Shown: positions 11,493 to 23,110, counted from the stretch's first letter. The stretch is DNA of 64,000 bases from Catonia carolina (GCA_035578175.1 JAQMRL010000011.1:5281501-5345500), one strand, 5' to 3'. A program made the numbers and translations. Notes: generated by a model from the letters alone, not told the origin.

Positions 11493-11825
11493 TATTGAAT
11501 ATCCACACATCGTACGTTTCCTATTTTAAAAATACTGTCTTAATAAATTGAACCTACGGTATAACAGGTGTTATAATTTTCTACCACACTCTGTACAATA
11601 GTCGGAAGATACTATTGCTTATATGGCCAGAGCGGTGTTACGTACTGTGTTAAAAACATAACTTACGTTATGAAAATAAATGTTGATCTTATTGTAGGCT
11701 ATACAGTATTATACTAATGATATTGGAACAAATTACGTTTGTGATTAAAAATGTTTACGTTATTATCTGAATTATATAATTATGTGACAGAATTGTCATT
11801 ACATTTTGTGTGGTATGTCACCAAC

Positions 11826-11999
11826 AGGATCATTCAACGAGACTTGAACATACCAACCATCACGGATGAAATCTCAAGATTTTCTTCGAGGTATCATACA
11901 AGACTTAATAGCCACACAAAGTATTTAGCGGTGAACCTCCTCGACAACAGTGAAGAAATTCGACGTTTACAAAGACTTCACACGACAGACTTGTTTTAA
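11826..11999 (+). pseudogene. Jockey ORF2 C-terminal fragment
   Basis: The frame reads IIQRDLNIPTITDEISRFSS, then NLLDNSEEIRRLQRLH before a stop at 11999. This is the C-terminus of a Jockey-clade ORF2, downstream of the reverse transcriptase thumb. Compare HRDTNTPTVHEAIQKF and NLLDNSEIHRRLYRLHP at 34.6 kb. It is a severely 5'-truncated copy, the usual product of incomplete target-primed reverse transcription. The junction lies near 11820. Confidence 0.8.
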
Positions 12000-13834
12000 A
12001 ACACAACCAACGTAACTATATTCATTGTAAAAAAAAACTTTTTTTTTTAAAGTGATTATATATTTTATTTTGTAAAATGGAGAAGAACTAATGAGTTCTT
12101 CTTCAACAAGCCAGTTAATAGACTCTACCACTCATCTATTCATTGTTCCTTGCGAACAGATTGTAGATTAAGCAGTGTTTGAAAAAAAAAAAAAAATTTT
12201 GTAATGAATATAACTATTTATAGGGTAATGCACAGTATTTTGTTTGTAAAACCATTAAATGTTATGAAAATATAAAATTAAATTAAACATATTTTATTCT
12301 TTCAAAATCGATATTTCTCCATTTCATTGCCATAGGCCTATAAATTCATTAAATGCTCTATAAATTTTTATTCTATAAATGTAACTATTTACATTTATTT
12401 TAAAGTATTTCATTTCTTTTTAATTTTAAATACTGCGTCTTTTAATCGAATATTGAGGCCGAATATTATCTGTAAAATAATAGTCACTTATCATTTTAAC
12501 TTTAGTTTAAATTACAATTACAACTAAAACTTTTAAATTATTAAATACTACGTATGTTTGAAGGACAGGTAGTAGCGAAGACCGTATTGCTTTATACAAC
12601 CAATGTTAAATTGGAATCGCCTATTTTTCCCACAGTCTCAAGTGACTCTTGGATATAGTATAGGATTTGAATTTTCGCCACCGTAAATCAGCTGTTAAAC
12701 ACCTGACTCGGGGCAACGACTTTACAATAGACCAACATAAATATAGACTATTATATATGTTATAAACTGTTCAGTTTATTTACACCTTTACTTTGTACAA
12801 TCCGTGAGGTTAAACGGTGTCTCTCGCGTCTCTCGAGCCTAGCTGCTACTATTAAAACTAAAACCATCGTCCGCGTTCGTGAATATACGCTCACTAAAAT
12901 TCTTAATTGAAAATAACATTTTATGAAAGATAGATATAGGCTATATGTAAAACTACCAATTAAAATTTAACTTTTAGAATTTTTCAGCTAAATGTATAGT
13001 TTACACGTCTATTTAATTAATGTAATGTGTACGATGTTTGAAGAAATGAACGATATTGACCCCGCACTGCAACCACTCCATCGCGGTGTTCTCAAGGTCA
13101 GATCTACCATTAAAACTCATAGCTGTACTTTCCATTTCTATTATTTAAGTTCAGTAATTAGGCTATTTCAAATTCAATTTTAACTCAAAATTTTAATAGT
13201 AGATTGAGTTACCAAATATTTAATATTTATTTTAAGTTCGTAAGTTTCGTTTCAATAGCATTTTATTGTAGGAGTTTTCTTACAAGATAGTCTGATTGAA
13301 AAATATCTTGATATAAAGAATACTTTACAAATGAATTAATCAACTACGAAATAATTTTTTTAATTGTATAATGAACGAAATCTTTTTTTGAAAAGATAGT
13401 ACTGATATATGCCTACAATCATGACTTTAATATTTCGAAAAATGTTTTAAAATTTATGACAGGTAGTTTTAACATAATAATAACTGTACTGTGTCTTTTG
13501 TCTCATAAAAAACAAAAATAATCCTGTGACACCTTCCTGTTAGAGTTAACTAATACAGTATACGCCCTTAGTTTACTTGCGCCTTGCGCTTAATAAGTAT
13601 TCCTCTATTGTTAGGTACTTAAAAATATACTTATGTACTTGAACATATACATTTGTATAATGGAATACAATATGTATGGCTACGTAGGACTACACATTAA
13701 AATATATGACTCCATATCTCATAATAATAAAGAATCAAACATTATTTAATGTAAAACTTTTATCTATACTTATTGTATTATAAATTGTTTATTCAAGGAT
13801 ATTGTATTGTTAGATATTTATTTCTTGATGGCCT
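12000..13834. other. intergenic DNA with a SINE-A head fragment
   Basis: Homopolymer A and T runs lie near 12030-12050 and 12182-12196. A minus-strand SINE-A head fragment is at about 12660-12745 (aaatcagctgttaaacacct, then ctgactcggggcaacgac). The open frame 12992-13183 has no recognisable content. No gene is supported. Confidence 0.55.
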
Positions 13835-14495
13835 TTAACAGGTTGACTCCCATGAGACACTTATACGTCTCTCACCAGATCTGTAAAATGTAATTTTGAG
13901 AGACTGATCCGTCTCTCATGTAATAGTGTTTTTAGTAGAATCGTGAAACGGATTGGATGCTGTTTGCATTGAATCAAATATTGAGCTGTTAAAAATGCGT
14001 TCAAAAACTGAAAAATGCGTTCGTGGTTTACTTGATGTCCTCGAGTCAAAAATGAGTTGTGAACTTGACAGCTTATTATTACTATTACATAATATTGACT
14101 ATTATTATAGTTTATTATCGCATTATTAAACTTGTTTTAATAATATTATATATAATAAAAATCATTTTATCTTTTAATTTTTTATGGTTTTCATATTACA
14201 ATATTTTTTGCATTGTAAAAGTTGACTCTGGTCGGTGCCTCTATGTAGACAACTGGTACTCAAGTTTACCACTCGCCGAAAAACTGCTTGATAAAGAGAC
14301 GCATCATCGATATATATGTAGTTTTATTGAAAAATTGCCCAGAGTAAATTATTTATAAAATACATATAATATTTTATAGAAATACAAGTAAAATTTCAGT
14401 GAGACACATATCAGTTTTTATATAAGTAAATTTGATTTTTTTTTATAAGTACCTGGTCAGTCTCTCACCTAAAAAGCAGCGCCAAAAATATTTAA
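13835..14495 (+). mobile_element. candidate piggyBac-like element remnant
   Basis: A fragment of piggyBac-type transposase lies between TTAA tetranucleotides at 13835-13838 and 14492-14495, TTAA being the target of this superfamily. Near the left end are two palindromes, GAGACacttatacGTCTC and GAGAGACtgatccGTCTCTC. Near the right end are a gagacacatatcag unit and gtcagtctctcacc. Subterminal repeats of this kind are common in piggyBac-like elements. The outermost bases do not match well between the two ends, so the exact boundaries are uncertain. Confidence 0.5.
14212..14358 (+). pseudogene. piggyBac-like transposase fragment
   Basis: The frame reads GRCLYVDNWYSSLPLAEKLL and then DKETH before losing similarity. 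The block around DNWY(T/S)S is the hallmark of piggyBac-family (DDE_Tnp_1_7) transposases and contains one of the catalytic aspartates. Only about 45 residues are recognisable, and the sequence upstream in the same frame (from 14059) is low-complexity and hydrophobic. This is a relic. Assignment to the superfamily is solid, to a subfamily not possible. Confidence 0.82.
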
Positions 14496-15649
14496 GCCTT
14501 ACAATACTCTAGACTTAAAAGAAAATTAATTAAAAAAAGTAAAGGAACCATAAAATAGGAATGGATTTTTAAGAAAAATTGCAATAATTGACTTATGAGT
14601 CAACTGTTAAAGTCAGCACATCAGGTGGTAGAAAGTCACTATTTATTCGTCAGGTAACACCGATTGGGCGAGGGACTTTGTGTGATTACCAGTATAGTGT
14701 ACACATGAAAAAATTATACTGGTGGCTTTTTTCTAATTCATGTCAAAGTACAGCAAAAATAAATGCAAATTTGGTGGTTTTTACGAAACTATTCTCGAAA
14801 AAAAATTTCTAAATGAAATTATTTGATAAAATAAGTGTCCATTAGAGGAAATCTAAGGCATTACAATACGGTAATGAACGTATAGAAGTAAAAAAAGTAT
14901 TAAAAGAAGAAAATAAAATAATTAAAACATTCATCCATGAAAACAATTAAAAGGAAGACAATTTTAAGATTGCCTCTAATGAACTCGTGTAAAAAACATA
15001 GATCTGATAACAACCATGATAAAAGGAAAAAGTCGCTTTTAAGACAGTTAATCAAAATCTCCTGAAAAAATAATATAAAAAGTCCGAGAAAAGTATTGGA
15101 ATCAATGTTTAATTACTAGATATAAGAACTGAGAAAAGGTATTAAAGAATTAAATACAACTTTGGAAAACCTCAAAAAAAGTTAATCTAGAATTTCTCAA
15201 GATTAAGAATAGAGACTACTAATTAAAAACGTAACAGAGGTAAGAAAGGTATTTCCATACGAAGAAAGAAAGAAAATATCGGAACGAATGAAAGAATATT
15301 AGAGAACGAAAAAATCTTAAATGGAGTTGACTGAAACGGTCTCACACAGGCCTTAAAAGAAAAAGAAAGAAGTCAGTGAATTTTATTAAATTTGTAACAT
15401 AGACACATTGCACATAACCATTAAAAAATTATTAATTTTTATAGCAAAATATTATAGTTGAGAGTAACAGGTAAAACCTAATTCTGAATTTTTCAAAAAT
15501 ATAATACTATAAAGTTTTGCTTCTTAACCTATAATACAGTACAAGGATGTGATAATATAATAATGAAATATATTGATAACTTGTTATACAATTTTATAAA
15601 TTTATTAAAGTATAGGTTACAAAGAAAACATAAAAATTTAAGTTCAATG
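14496..15649. other. AT-rich intergenic DNA, no gene seen
   Basis: The open frame 14588-14812 shows no family resemblance. The 14.8-15.4 kb stretch is strongly A-rich on the plus strand and broken by stops in every frame I read. Confidence 0.5.
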
Positions 15650-15970
15650 AAGCTCGTAGATTTGGAATTAAGGTACAGAAATTTTTAGGGACGGCAAAGA
15701 AAACTCATACAAAAATTTCAAATCCATCAGTCAAAAATACTTCGCATGATAACGAACGCTCCATATTACGTAACAAACCTAATATTGCATTCTAACTTAA
15801 AATTCCTTTTGTTATTGTTAAAAATTATTTTTTTGAAACTGCTAAAATCAAATACTCAAAATTTAACAGAAAGTTAACAGACCACATTAATCCCCTAATA
15901 CAGCAAATGTCAAGACAAAACAACTCACCGACGCTTGCGAAGAAAATGGAGTAGAGAGCTACTGATATAA
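15650..15970 (+). pseudogene. Jockey ORF2 C-terminal fragment, frameshifted
   Basis: Across small indels the plus strand gives GTAKKTHT, then IHQSKILRMITNAPYYVTNL, ILHSNLKIPFV, LTDHINPLIQQM, and THRRLRRKWSRELLI before a stop at 15970. The order WG-A-K, QSK-LR-ITNAP-YV, LH-DL-IP and RRLRRKW-R-LL is the thumb and tail of Jockey-clade ORF2. The equivalent part of the better copy lies at 26.6-26.86 kb. The 5' junction is near 15650. Confidence 0.78.
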
Positions 15971-17320
15971 TAACAAAATATATACAGTAAATATAATGCT
16001 TTAAAGATATCCATATTATTCTACAGATTTCATAACTCTTTATAACATTTCACTTTTGTAATTATAATTTATTATTTGTTGTTCAGATAGATCTTTATTA
16101 CTCATGTACTCTAAATATTTTTCGTTTCTTATTTCATTTTGTTTATCGTACAGTACTTATATTATTTGTTATTGTTGTTACGCTACTTCTTATTCTAAGT
16201 ACTTCGTATTCTATGTTATTTTTTTATGTGTATATTATTGGATTTTCCTGTGTTTGTTTTCTATTTTTCTTTTTACTGTTCAACTTTTCCACTGGGATGT
16301 ATTCTTAAAAAAAATTCTTTTCTGTTTATTTTTCACGTCATTTGTTTATTGAAAATTTTGTTAAGCTTTAGGATGGTTGTACTATATTGTATAGTTTCTA
16401 AATAAAGAATCAAAGTTAAAAAAATGAAGCTCTTAGGTACTGTATAGTTTACAAGTAAATGCAGTCCATTGGAAATAGCATTATAGAATATCTCTGAATG
16501 GTGGCAACTTTTCTGAATAAAAAGTACCTTTTAGAAATTAAAATTACTTTTTTAATAATTTTAGTGGTATTTTATTACTTTAAGTGGTAGCAGAGACACA
16601 TGAGTACATTACGAAATTCCCTCTGTTTTTTATTTCATTTAAGTAATACTATCATGCTATTTCGATGACCTATACAATATTATTAAAGAAAACAAAAAAC
16701 TATGAAACTAAATAATAACATTTCTTTTTTTGTGTAACATGACTTGTCAAAAAGGGTCAATAAAACTTATAAATTTATCATTTTATTTAACGGGAAATTT
16801 TCATGATACAGGGTTCTATTTCCATAAATATAGAGAATTTATTTAGAGAATTCCTATTACATCAATTTTGTGGTTTAAAATTTTGAAAATAAATAAGAGT
16901 GAATTTAGGTCTTGTTATTTCAAGTTTCATCTTATTATGCAGTCATTTTGTTCTAAATTAGTAATTCACAGAAATTTAGAAATTATTATCACAAACTCAC
17001 CTACTTCAGAATCTACAAAGAAGATAATGTACGCTGTATTACAGATATTTTATGGAACACCAAAAAGGGTTTGCAGCTGGGTATAGATACTGAAGTCACG
17101 CGATTGCTTTTTGCGTATGATGGGCTGTGAAGAAGGGAAGTGAAAATTAGACAGTGCTGCCAACCTCAACAGTGAGACACTACTCGTACATTTCACTACC
17201 GTGCAGTTTCTACATACATTGTGTAAGCTGTAGTTTATTCCGAGAAAATTTTTTCTTCATAAACCTTATAAGAGATAAATGTGACCCGTAATATTGCCTA
17301 TAGCTTAATTCTCTCTCTCT
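15971..17320. other. AT-rich intergenic DNA, no gene seen
   Basis: The open frame 16104-16352 is rich in Tyr, Phe, Cys and Ile because of base composition, and I do not call it a membrane protein. The frame 16868-17086 has no recognisable content. Confidence 0.5.
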
Positions 17321-17324
17321 CTAG

Positions 17325-17750
17325 TTAACAGCCACAAGGCTGGTTGGCAGCCGCTCTCCATGCTCCTCGGTCATCCGCTTTCCGCTTCAACTCGCAGTAT
17401 GAAGCACATCCCATGTCCTCCAGTAACTGCTTCATGTACTCCAATCTGGGTCTTCCTCGAAAATTTCTCCCCTCCACAACTCCTTCGATTATTCTTTTCA
17501 ACATACTGTCATGTCGGAGTATGTGGCCTATCAGCTGGGCTCTTCTCTGTCTGATCCATTTTAGGAAGCTCCTTTTCACCTCCGTTCTACTGAAAACTTG
17601 TTCGTTTGTCATAATTTCTCTCCAGCTGACCCTCAATATCCTTCTATAGCACCAGGCTTCAAATGCAGCTAATCTTCTCTCTTCCCTCACACCAAGCGTC
17701 CAAGCTTCACTCCCGTAAGTTACAATACTCCACACATATGTCTTCAGCAT
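17325..17750 (-). pseudogene. RTE/BovB-like ORF2 C-terminal region
   Basis: This is an open, 141-residue C-terminal part of an RTE-clade LINE polyprotein (endonuclease plus reverse transcriptase). It has WSIVTYGSEAWTLGVREERR near the start, then FEAWCYRRILRVSWRE, QLIGHILRHDSMLKRIIEG, FRGRPRLEYMKQ and finally RGAWRAAANQPCGC. This is the conserved order seen in BovB/RTE elements, whose tail typically ends DREAWRAAxHG. The endonuclease and palm are missing, so it is 5'-truncated. The 3' end runs into a short (ag)n tract around 17310-17323. This frame is clean compared with other RTE fragments here, so it is a fairly recent insertion. Confidence 0.88.
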
Positions 17751-17839
17751 GCGTTTCCTTACATCAAGACTAACATTCCTGGAAGTGAAATGTTTGATTT
17801 ACTATAATTACAAACTATCTTATGCCATTGGAACACAAT

Positions 17840-18110
17840 TTTCTACGAATGAATCGCCTTCTTTACTAACGCTGTCAACGGCGTCTTCACTATCAGTCTC
17901 ACTAGTATCTCTACCTAACCGTTTCCTTTTTTTACCAGTTGTCAACAAAACTGTTGAAGAATAGCTTCTTCACGTCTTTTACTCCTTTCTTTAGTTTTCG
18001 AATTGTGGAAAGAGAAACATCTCAGTAGTTAGTCACTCGCTCATGGCTTTTGTTGAGAGGCAGGGAAAGGCATTTTTCTTTAGCTTGAACTTCACAGCAA
18101 TTTATTGCAC
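17840..18110 (-). pseudogene. decayed helix-turn-helix fragment, possibly a transposase
   Basis: Reading the minus strand with frame changes gives LPLNKSHERVTNY, a stop, DVSLSTIRKLKKG, then GKKRKRLGRDTSETDSEDAV. The first part has the spacing of a helix-turn-helix (RVTNYxDVSLSTIRKLKK), and the basic-acidic stretch after it resembles linkers of transposase-derived proteins. No catalytic domain is recognisable nearby. It could also be the remains of a host DNA-binding gene. The open plus-strand frame at 17749-17964 is its shadow. Confidence 0.35.
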
Positions 18111-19621
18111 TGCATAATATATTTCGTTCAGGACTGTGAATAGTCTGCCCACGTTTAGAGAAACTAACATTTCTGTTTACGGTAACAAACAGTTATATTC
18201 GTTTAGTAAACCTACAAAAGGTTCCGCGATACACTGCATATGCTCTGGGTAAAGGCTAAGTTGTTGTGTTTTTTGTACTGAAATTAAAGCTATCACGTAT
18301 GCGCACTGATGCTTTTACCCCTTTACCCCTCGTTGCAAACAAGGGCAAACTCGTGACTCAAGTAACTAGAACTTAACTTCTTTAATCAAGATGAAAACAG
18401 GATACATCACACTTACATTTACATAAATACTTTTTTTGTCGTTTTTACAGTTCTAAAACGCGTTATTTACATTTAATTTTCTTAAATAACGTTTTTTGTA
18501 ATTATACTATATTTATAAAAGTTTTAAAGAGTAAATCGTAATAGTATTATGCATTCAAATAAAAAAAAGTTACTAATACACGTTATTCATGTTTCCTCAA
18601 AAAAATCAAATCCTGTTAAACATGGTAGTATGGGTTTTTTGTTAATGAAAATTTTACTGGTCGGGATACATTTACCGGTAGGGTTGATAGAACCCTGAAT
18701 TTTAGGTATCAATTGTTTGGTTAACGGTTTCACGATACATGTGTTATGAATAAAAGGATTATCAATAATATTTTTCTGTAAACGAAAAACGGGTTTTCAA
18801 AAATGATTAAAATATACAATATGAGTTTTTGTAATATTTTATCTCATAATAATTCAGGTCAAGTAAATTAAATGTTGGGAGAGTAGTATCTACACATTGT
18901 ATTTTAATTATTCTCCTTAAAAAATTGTATTAAAAATATAAATAGCATAACCGAATCAATATATTTCTTGTATTATTCTCATTATATTTAACAATAGTTA
19001 TAATAAATGTCTTTTATCATGAAATTTTTTTACTAAAAAATAAATACAATTCATTCAATACAAAGAATAACAAGCAGTTAATATATCATAAATATGACAT
19101 GTCGATACAACTCTGTTGATTTACTTTTAGAAAAACAATAATATCGAAACATTACACTGTTTGTGAGTAAAAAAGATAACATTTTTAGTTTTATTTAATA
19201 TTGTATGAAAATTTGGCCACACAGTAGGTCACAGAATGGTATCAGTGGGTTATAACGTGTTAAGGTTTCCTAACTAAGAATCAAATTCAAGATCTGCTAC
19301 GTTGTTAAAATGGTTATAATCTTCATTACTATTTTAAACTTATAACAACATAAAAAGTACTGAGTGATTTTTTTAGTCCTGTTACCTCATTGTTAATCTC
19401 TGGTAATTTTTTTCTAAGAATGGGAAATTTTGTTTGTGACACGAAGTTGGTAGCCCTACTCAACCGGTATAGATACATCAGTGTAAGTTGATTCTCCTTG
19501 AGCTGTGTAAAATTTTGTGCCGTTTCCGGTCGTGTTATGAATATAATGTCTTTTACCCTAGAACAAGGGGTTTTTATTCTTGAACAATATTTTGCAACGA
19601 AATCGTACGCGATAATAAAAA
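18111..19621. other. AT-rich intergenic DNA, no gene seen
   Basis: I found nothing I can support on either strand. The region 18010-18350 is less AT-rich than its surroundings and may belong to the same decayed element as the fragment at 17.84-18.11 kb. Confidence 0.5.
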
Positions 19622-20562
19622 TAAAAATCTAGTGTGAAACACTCACACAACTTTCTCTTGCCAGTGCAAATAATTAACAATAAACCAAAAATTAGTAATA
19701 AAACATTAGAAATAAACAAAAAACTTACCTCAAAAAACATAACCTTATTTTAATCATGACTGAAAGACGCAAAATGAAAATCGACCTCAGTTGGACTTAT
19801 AAATACGGAAAATCACTCTTTCACGCTAAACTATGCTTTGTCAAGAAAAATGCTATAGATAAAAGTAGTAGATCTTTTAATTTTCTATAAATTTGGTTAT
19901 ATACACTTTTGTCGTAAAATGAGTACTAACGCCGAAATATTAAAAAATCGATTTTTCACACGTTTTCGTGAGACAAAAAAATCGCTAATTACCGCTAAAC
20001 TAAGCGTTATACAGAAAAATATTTGAAATAAAAGTTGTAGGATTTTAAATTCTCTAAATTTTTATTATATAAAATTTTGCGCTAAAATGCATATTGAAGC
20101 CGTAATCTTAAGAAAACAAATTTTTTACGTGAAAACAGCCTCACCAAGAATTTCAGCAAACATGGCGCCTACCCTCTCTTGTAGAGTATAAAAAATTAAG
20201 TAAATGAGGCGATTTTAAAAAAATCGAAGGACCAGTTTTTGAGAAACTCGCAAAAAAGTGAAAAAGTACACGAATAAACTACAACTTCCGGTTGACCGAT
20301 TTTGATAAAAATGTTCGTGTCGGGTCCGGTGTTGGTATGTAACTTAAGTTTTTAGTTTCAAGTTTGTACGATGTTCCGTTCTTGAGATATTCTGTTCACA
20401 CACACAGACACACACTCACACAGACCAATCGCTAAAAACATGTTTTTTGGGTTCAGGGGGTCTGAAAACGTGTATATCAGGTGAAAACTCGATTTCGAAA
20501 AATCGACATGAAAACAATACCTTCCTTCCTATATATTCATTTAGGCAAGCGAAAGTAAAAAT
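19622..20562 (-). mobile_element. family-C element, copy 1
   Basis: This is one of three ~940-bp copies in the window. On the minus strand it starts ATTTTTACTTTCGCTTGCC, near 20562. It ends with GGCAAGAGAAAGTTGTGTGA and a small GTGTGA/TCACAC hairpin, near 19622. Inside are a (ca)n/(gt)n microsatellite (about 20396-20425), the conserved block tctcaagaacggaacatcgt, and two diverged copies of a 150-175-bp unit rich in ctacaacttttatt. There is no coding sequence, so it is presumably non-autonomous. Superfamily unassigned. Confidence 0.8.
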
Positions 20563-20689
20563 ATAAACATATAAATATTTGACTAGGCCATTGAAGAGCC
20601 CACTAGTTAGGTAGTCATTTTTTCGCTTTTTAGTTGGATTTCTGAGCTGATTTCTTTACATAAAATTCCTTCACTTTTACACTAACAGC

Positions 20690-20900
20690 CTGTTTTGTTC
20701 TTCAGTCCAGGCATGCCCATTTCTCTGCATCTTCGTAACCGGAAAGTTTACAAAAGATTACCTTCTTTTTTGAAAGGATGGACCCAATATTGTCTATTCT
20801 TCGGCCTCTGAAGTTAGTTTTCAGCTTCTAGAGCACAAATCAACTTAACTTTTGAAAGCCCTACCGCACCAAACCATACAATCAACTGAATATCTTGCGG
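20690..20900 (-). pseudogene. possible PIF/Harbinger-like transposase fragment
   Basis: The minus strand reads KVKLICALEAEN, a stop, then LQRPKNRQYWVHPFKKEGNL. The RxYWVHP-x-x-x-R motif is typical of the N-terminal region of PIF/Harbinger-type nucleases and transposases in insects, preceded there by a short acidic stretch. Nothing further downstream of the motif (lower coordinates) is convincingly conserved, so this is a short relic. Chance resemblance cannot be excluded. Confidence 0.38.
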
Positions 20901-21009
20901 GAGTAGTATGAACATCTGAACGCCACAAATCATCCCGGTAACACGGACTGCATGAACCCAACCTAATGTTTTGAAAGAAATTTTCCTGCCAATTTTTCTC
21001 AGAAATATT

Positions 21010-21649
21010 ATAGCATTTGATTACTGCATACTGCAGGTTATTCTTTGTTAAATTACTAAATGCAGTATAACTATTTCAATATTTATATATTTTAAAAATA
21101 ACATTATTTCTTATTTACTAGTGTATCTTTTGATATATTTAAATTATATTATAACATTCTATTATTATAATTCACCTGTTACTATTATCATTACAAATTA
21201 CAATATTGTATAGTACCCGTACACATATAAATATTAACTATAACTTTATGCGGACATAAAATAAATATTATATACCCTACATGTATAACATTTATAATTT
21301 CGAAATAAATAAATAAATGTACTTATGTTGGTTTTAATCATACCCTGAATATATTTATGTAATAACAAAATATTTATGACACCTTTTTGTTATGTTTGTA
21401 TTATGTTAATAAAAAGCACTTGTTTTTAATGTTAGTATTTATATTTTTAGTAATGAATAACGCCCACCTCTTCAATTGAACTAAATGTAATATTTCAAAT
21501 TTATTCTACATTTAAAAAGTTATTTCTAATCGTCTAAATTGGAATATTAGAATTTATTTAATTGAACGAATTACAGACAAAATATTCATAGAAATAAATA
21601 TATATTTTATAACTTTTCTATTAGATATGTTTGTTAATGACTTGTTGAT
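21010..21649. other. AT-rich intergenic DNA, no gene seen
   Basis: The stretch is extremely AT-rich and has no recognisable feature. Confidence 0.6.
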
Positions 21650-21838
21650 GTAATGCTGGTCAGTGCAATTAGTTTTTATGCCAGGAGCTCTGGGTTCGAT
21701 TTCGAGTCAAGTCTGGCGTTCATCATCTCTTTATAATTTCCACTCAGTGAGAAGGCAATCGTAAACGACCTCACTCCTTGTTTTACTTAGTAAAGTCTCA
21801 AGGGGTTCAAATCAGCCTTTTGACAGATGACCTAAACA
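21650..21838 (+). mobile_element. tRNA-headed SINE with a family-B tail
   Basis: The first ~80 bp look tRNA-derived: aatgctggtcagtgcaatta in box-A position, then ctctgggttcgatttcgag holding a box-B-like GGGTTCGATTT. From about 21740 the sequence switches to the last ~100 bp of family B (cactcagtgagaaggcaatc, then agccttttgacagatgacct and an aac tail). The head is shared with the SINE at 41222. It is a chimera of a tRNA promoter and an RTE-like 3' tail, the classic SINE design. Confidence 0.7.
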
Positions 21839-22807
21839 ACAACAATTTCATATCAATACCTACGCTAAAGGGCTTACATAGGTAACCAATAAAGATATAA
21901 CTTTATCTAAGTTAACTTTTCGATATAACTTTAAGCGGGATCGACCTCTCCCACAGTGAATCAATCCTGTCCCGATCTCAGTAAGTAAGGTAAGCACACT
22001 AATTTCCTGAGCTGGTGATGAAAGAGATGAATGAAAGTGAGAGAGTGAGTGTTGGTCAGTGACAGCAAGAGGGAAATTAGGCTATGGTTCCCTCCCACGC
22101 TCCGCTGACAGTATGTAAATTTTTTAACCCATTTCCCTACAAGGATGTACCTTCTACAAGGTGTAAGTACAAGGTGTAATGGTGTTCTCTATAAGGGTGT
22201 AAGGGGTGTGTGTCTACTACAAGGGTTTTTTATTATATAAACAGTTCCGAGGGAGGTTGAGAGTTGTTTGCTGATGTCGAATCAAGTGGAGGCGGCGGGT
22301 TTTTGGTTGGTAGGCGGTTGCGGCCTCATTGGGGCTGGACGAGGACGCCTCAATGGAGTCCAACACTACTTCCTCCATCGTGAGGGAGTGAACATGAGTT
22401 TTTCTCGCTCCCTTGGATAACAAATAAATAAATAAAAAGAAAACTAAATGAAGAAAAAAGTACAATTTTTTATTCGTATGCTAAAATTTAATAACTCGGG
22501 ATGTGCATGTGCTTAATTTGTACCAAGCGATACATATGTAACAATTTTCGTTTGAACCACCGGAAATGTTTTTATGGCATTATTTGTCTTCTTCTATTTG
22601 AACAATGTTGTAAAATTTGAATGAAATTTTTAAGTTCTTAATTGTTTTTGCTATTGTTCAATAACTGCTTTAAATCTTCTCATGACCTTGTTAAATTATG
22701 TATATTAAATTTTGTTCTGGCTTAGTATATGGGAAACAAATTTGAATAAATTTGTAAAAGTTAAGAACATGTCCGACCATTTTTAATAACTGAGAATTTC
22801 AAAATAA
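21839..22807. other. intergenic DNA, simple-repeat-like patches
   Basis: At about 22140-22225 a degenerate acaaggtgtaa-like motif recurs several times. The minus-strand frame 22217-22465 has a hydrophobic start but no family resemblance, and I leave it uncalled. Confidence 0.5.
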
Positions 22808-23110
22808 TAAGAGGTGAAGTATTTAGGAATTACATTTGACAGAAGCGTTTTGTGTTTTGTTACAGTAAAAACAGACAATAGCAGACAGGTCCAAGTTTCT
22901 TTAGTCTTCTCGGAACGTATTCCCAATAGCCTTTAAAATAAAATATCCATTTACGAATATCTTTTAGTTACATCTGGACATAGATGTGACAATAAAAAAT
23001 TTTAACATTTTATAAAGTCATATGAATTTATTGCACCTAAAATATACAACTCTCTTTCACATGATTTAAAAATAATAAAACAGGAACAGCAAAGTAAGAA
23101 AAGACAGAAT
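22808..23110 (+). pseudogene. decayed Jockey-like ORF2 fragment
   Basis: The plus strand reads EVKYLGITFDRS and then, after degenerate sequence, FSERIPNSL, a stop, NKISIYEYLLVTSG. In Jockey-type ORF2 the order VKYLGxxxDRR, LFxLLNxxSxLxLKNKIxIYKxLLRP occurs just after the catalytic core, as at 26.38-26.57 kb. The similarity is short and old. It lies just upstream of the better Jockey copy but in a separate, unrelated insertion. Confidence 0.5.

Noticed and set aside
16104..16352. Hydrophobic, Cys/Tyr-rich frame that looks like a membrane protein
   Set aside because: T-rich DNA gives Phe, Leu, Tyr and Cys codons. No loops with charged residues or family resemblance.
17344..17649. Plus-strand frames opposite the RTE fragment
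   Set aside because: Shadows of the clean minus-strand RTE C-terminal frame.
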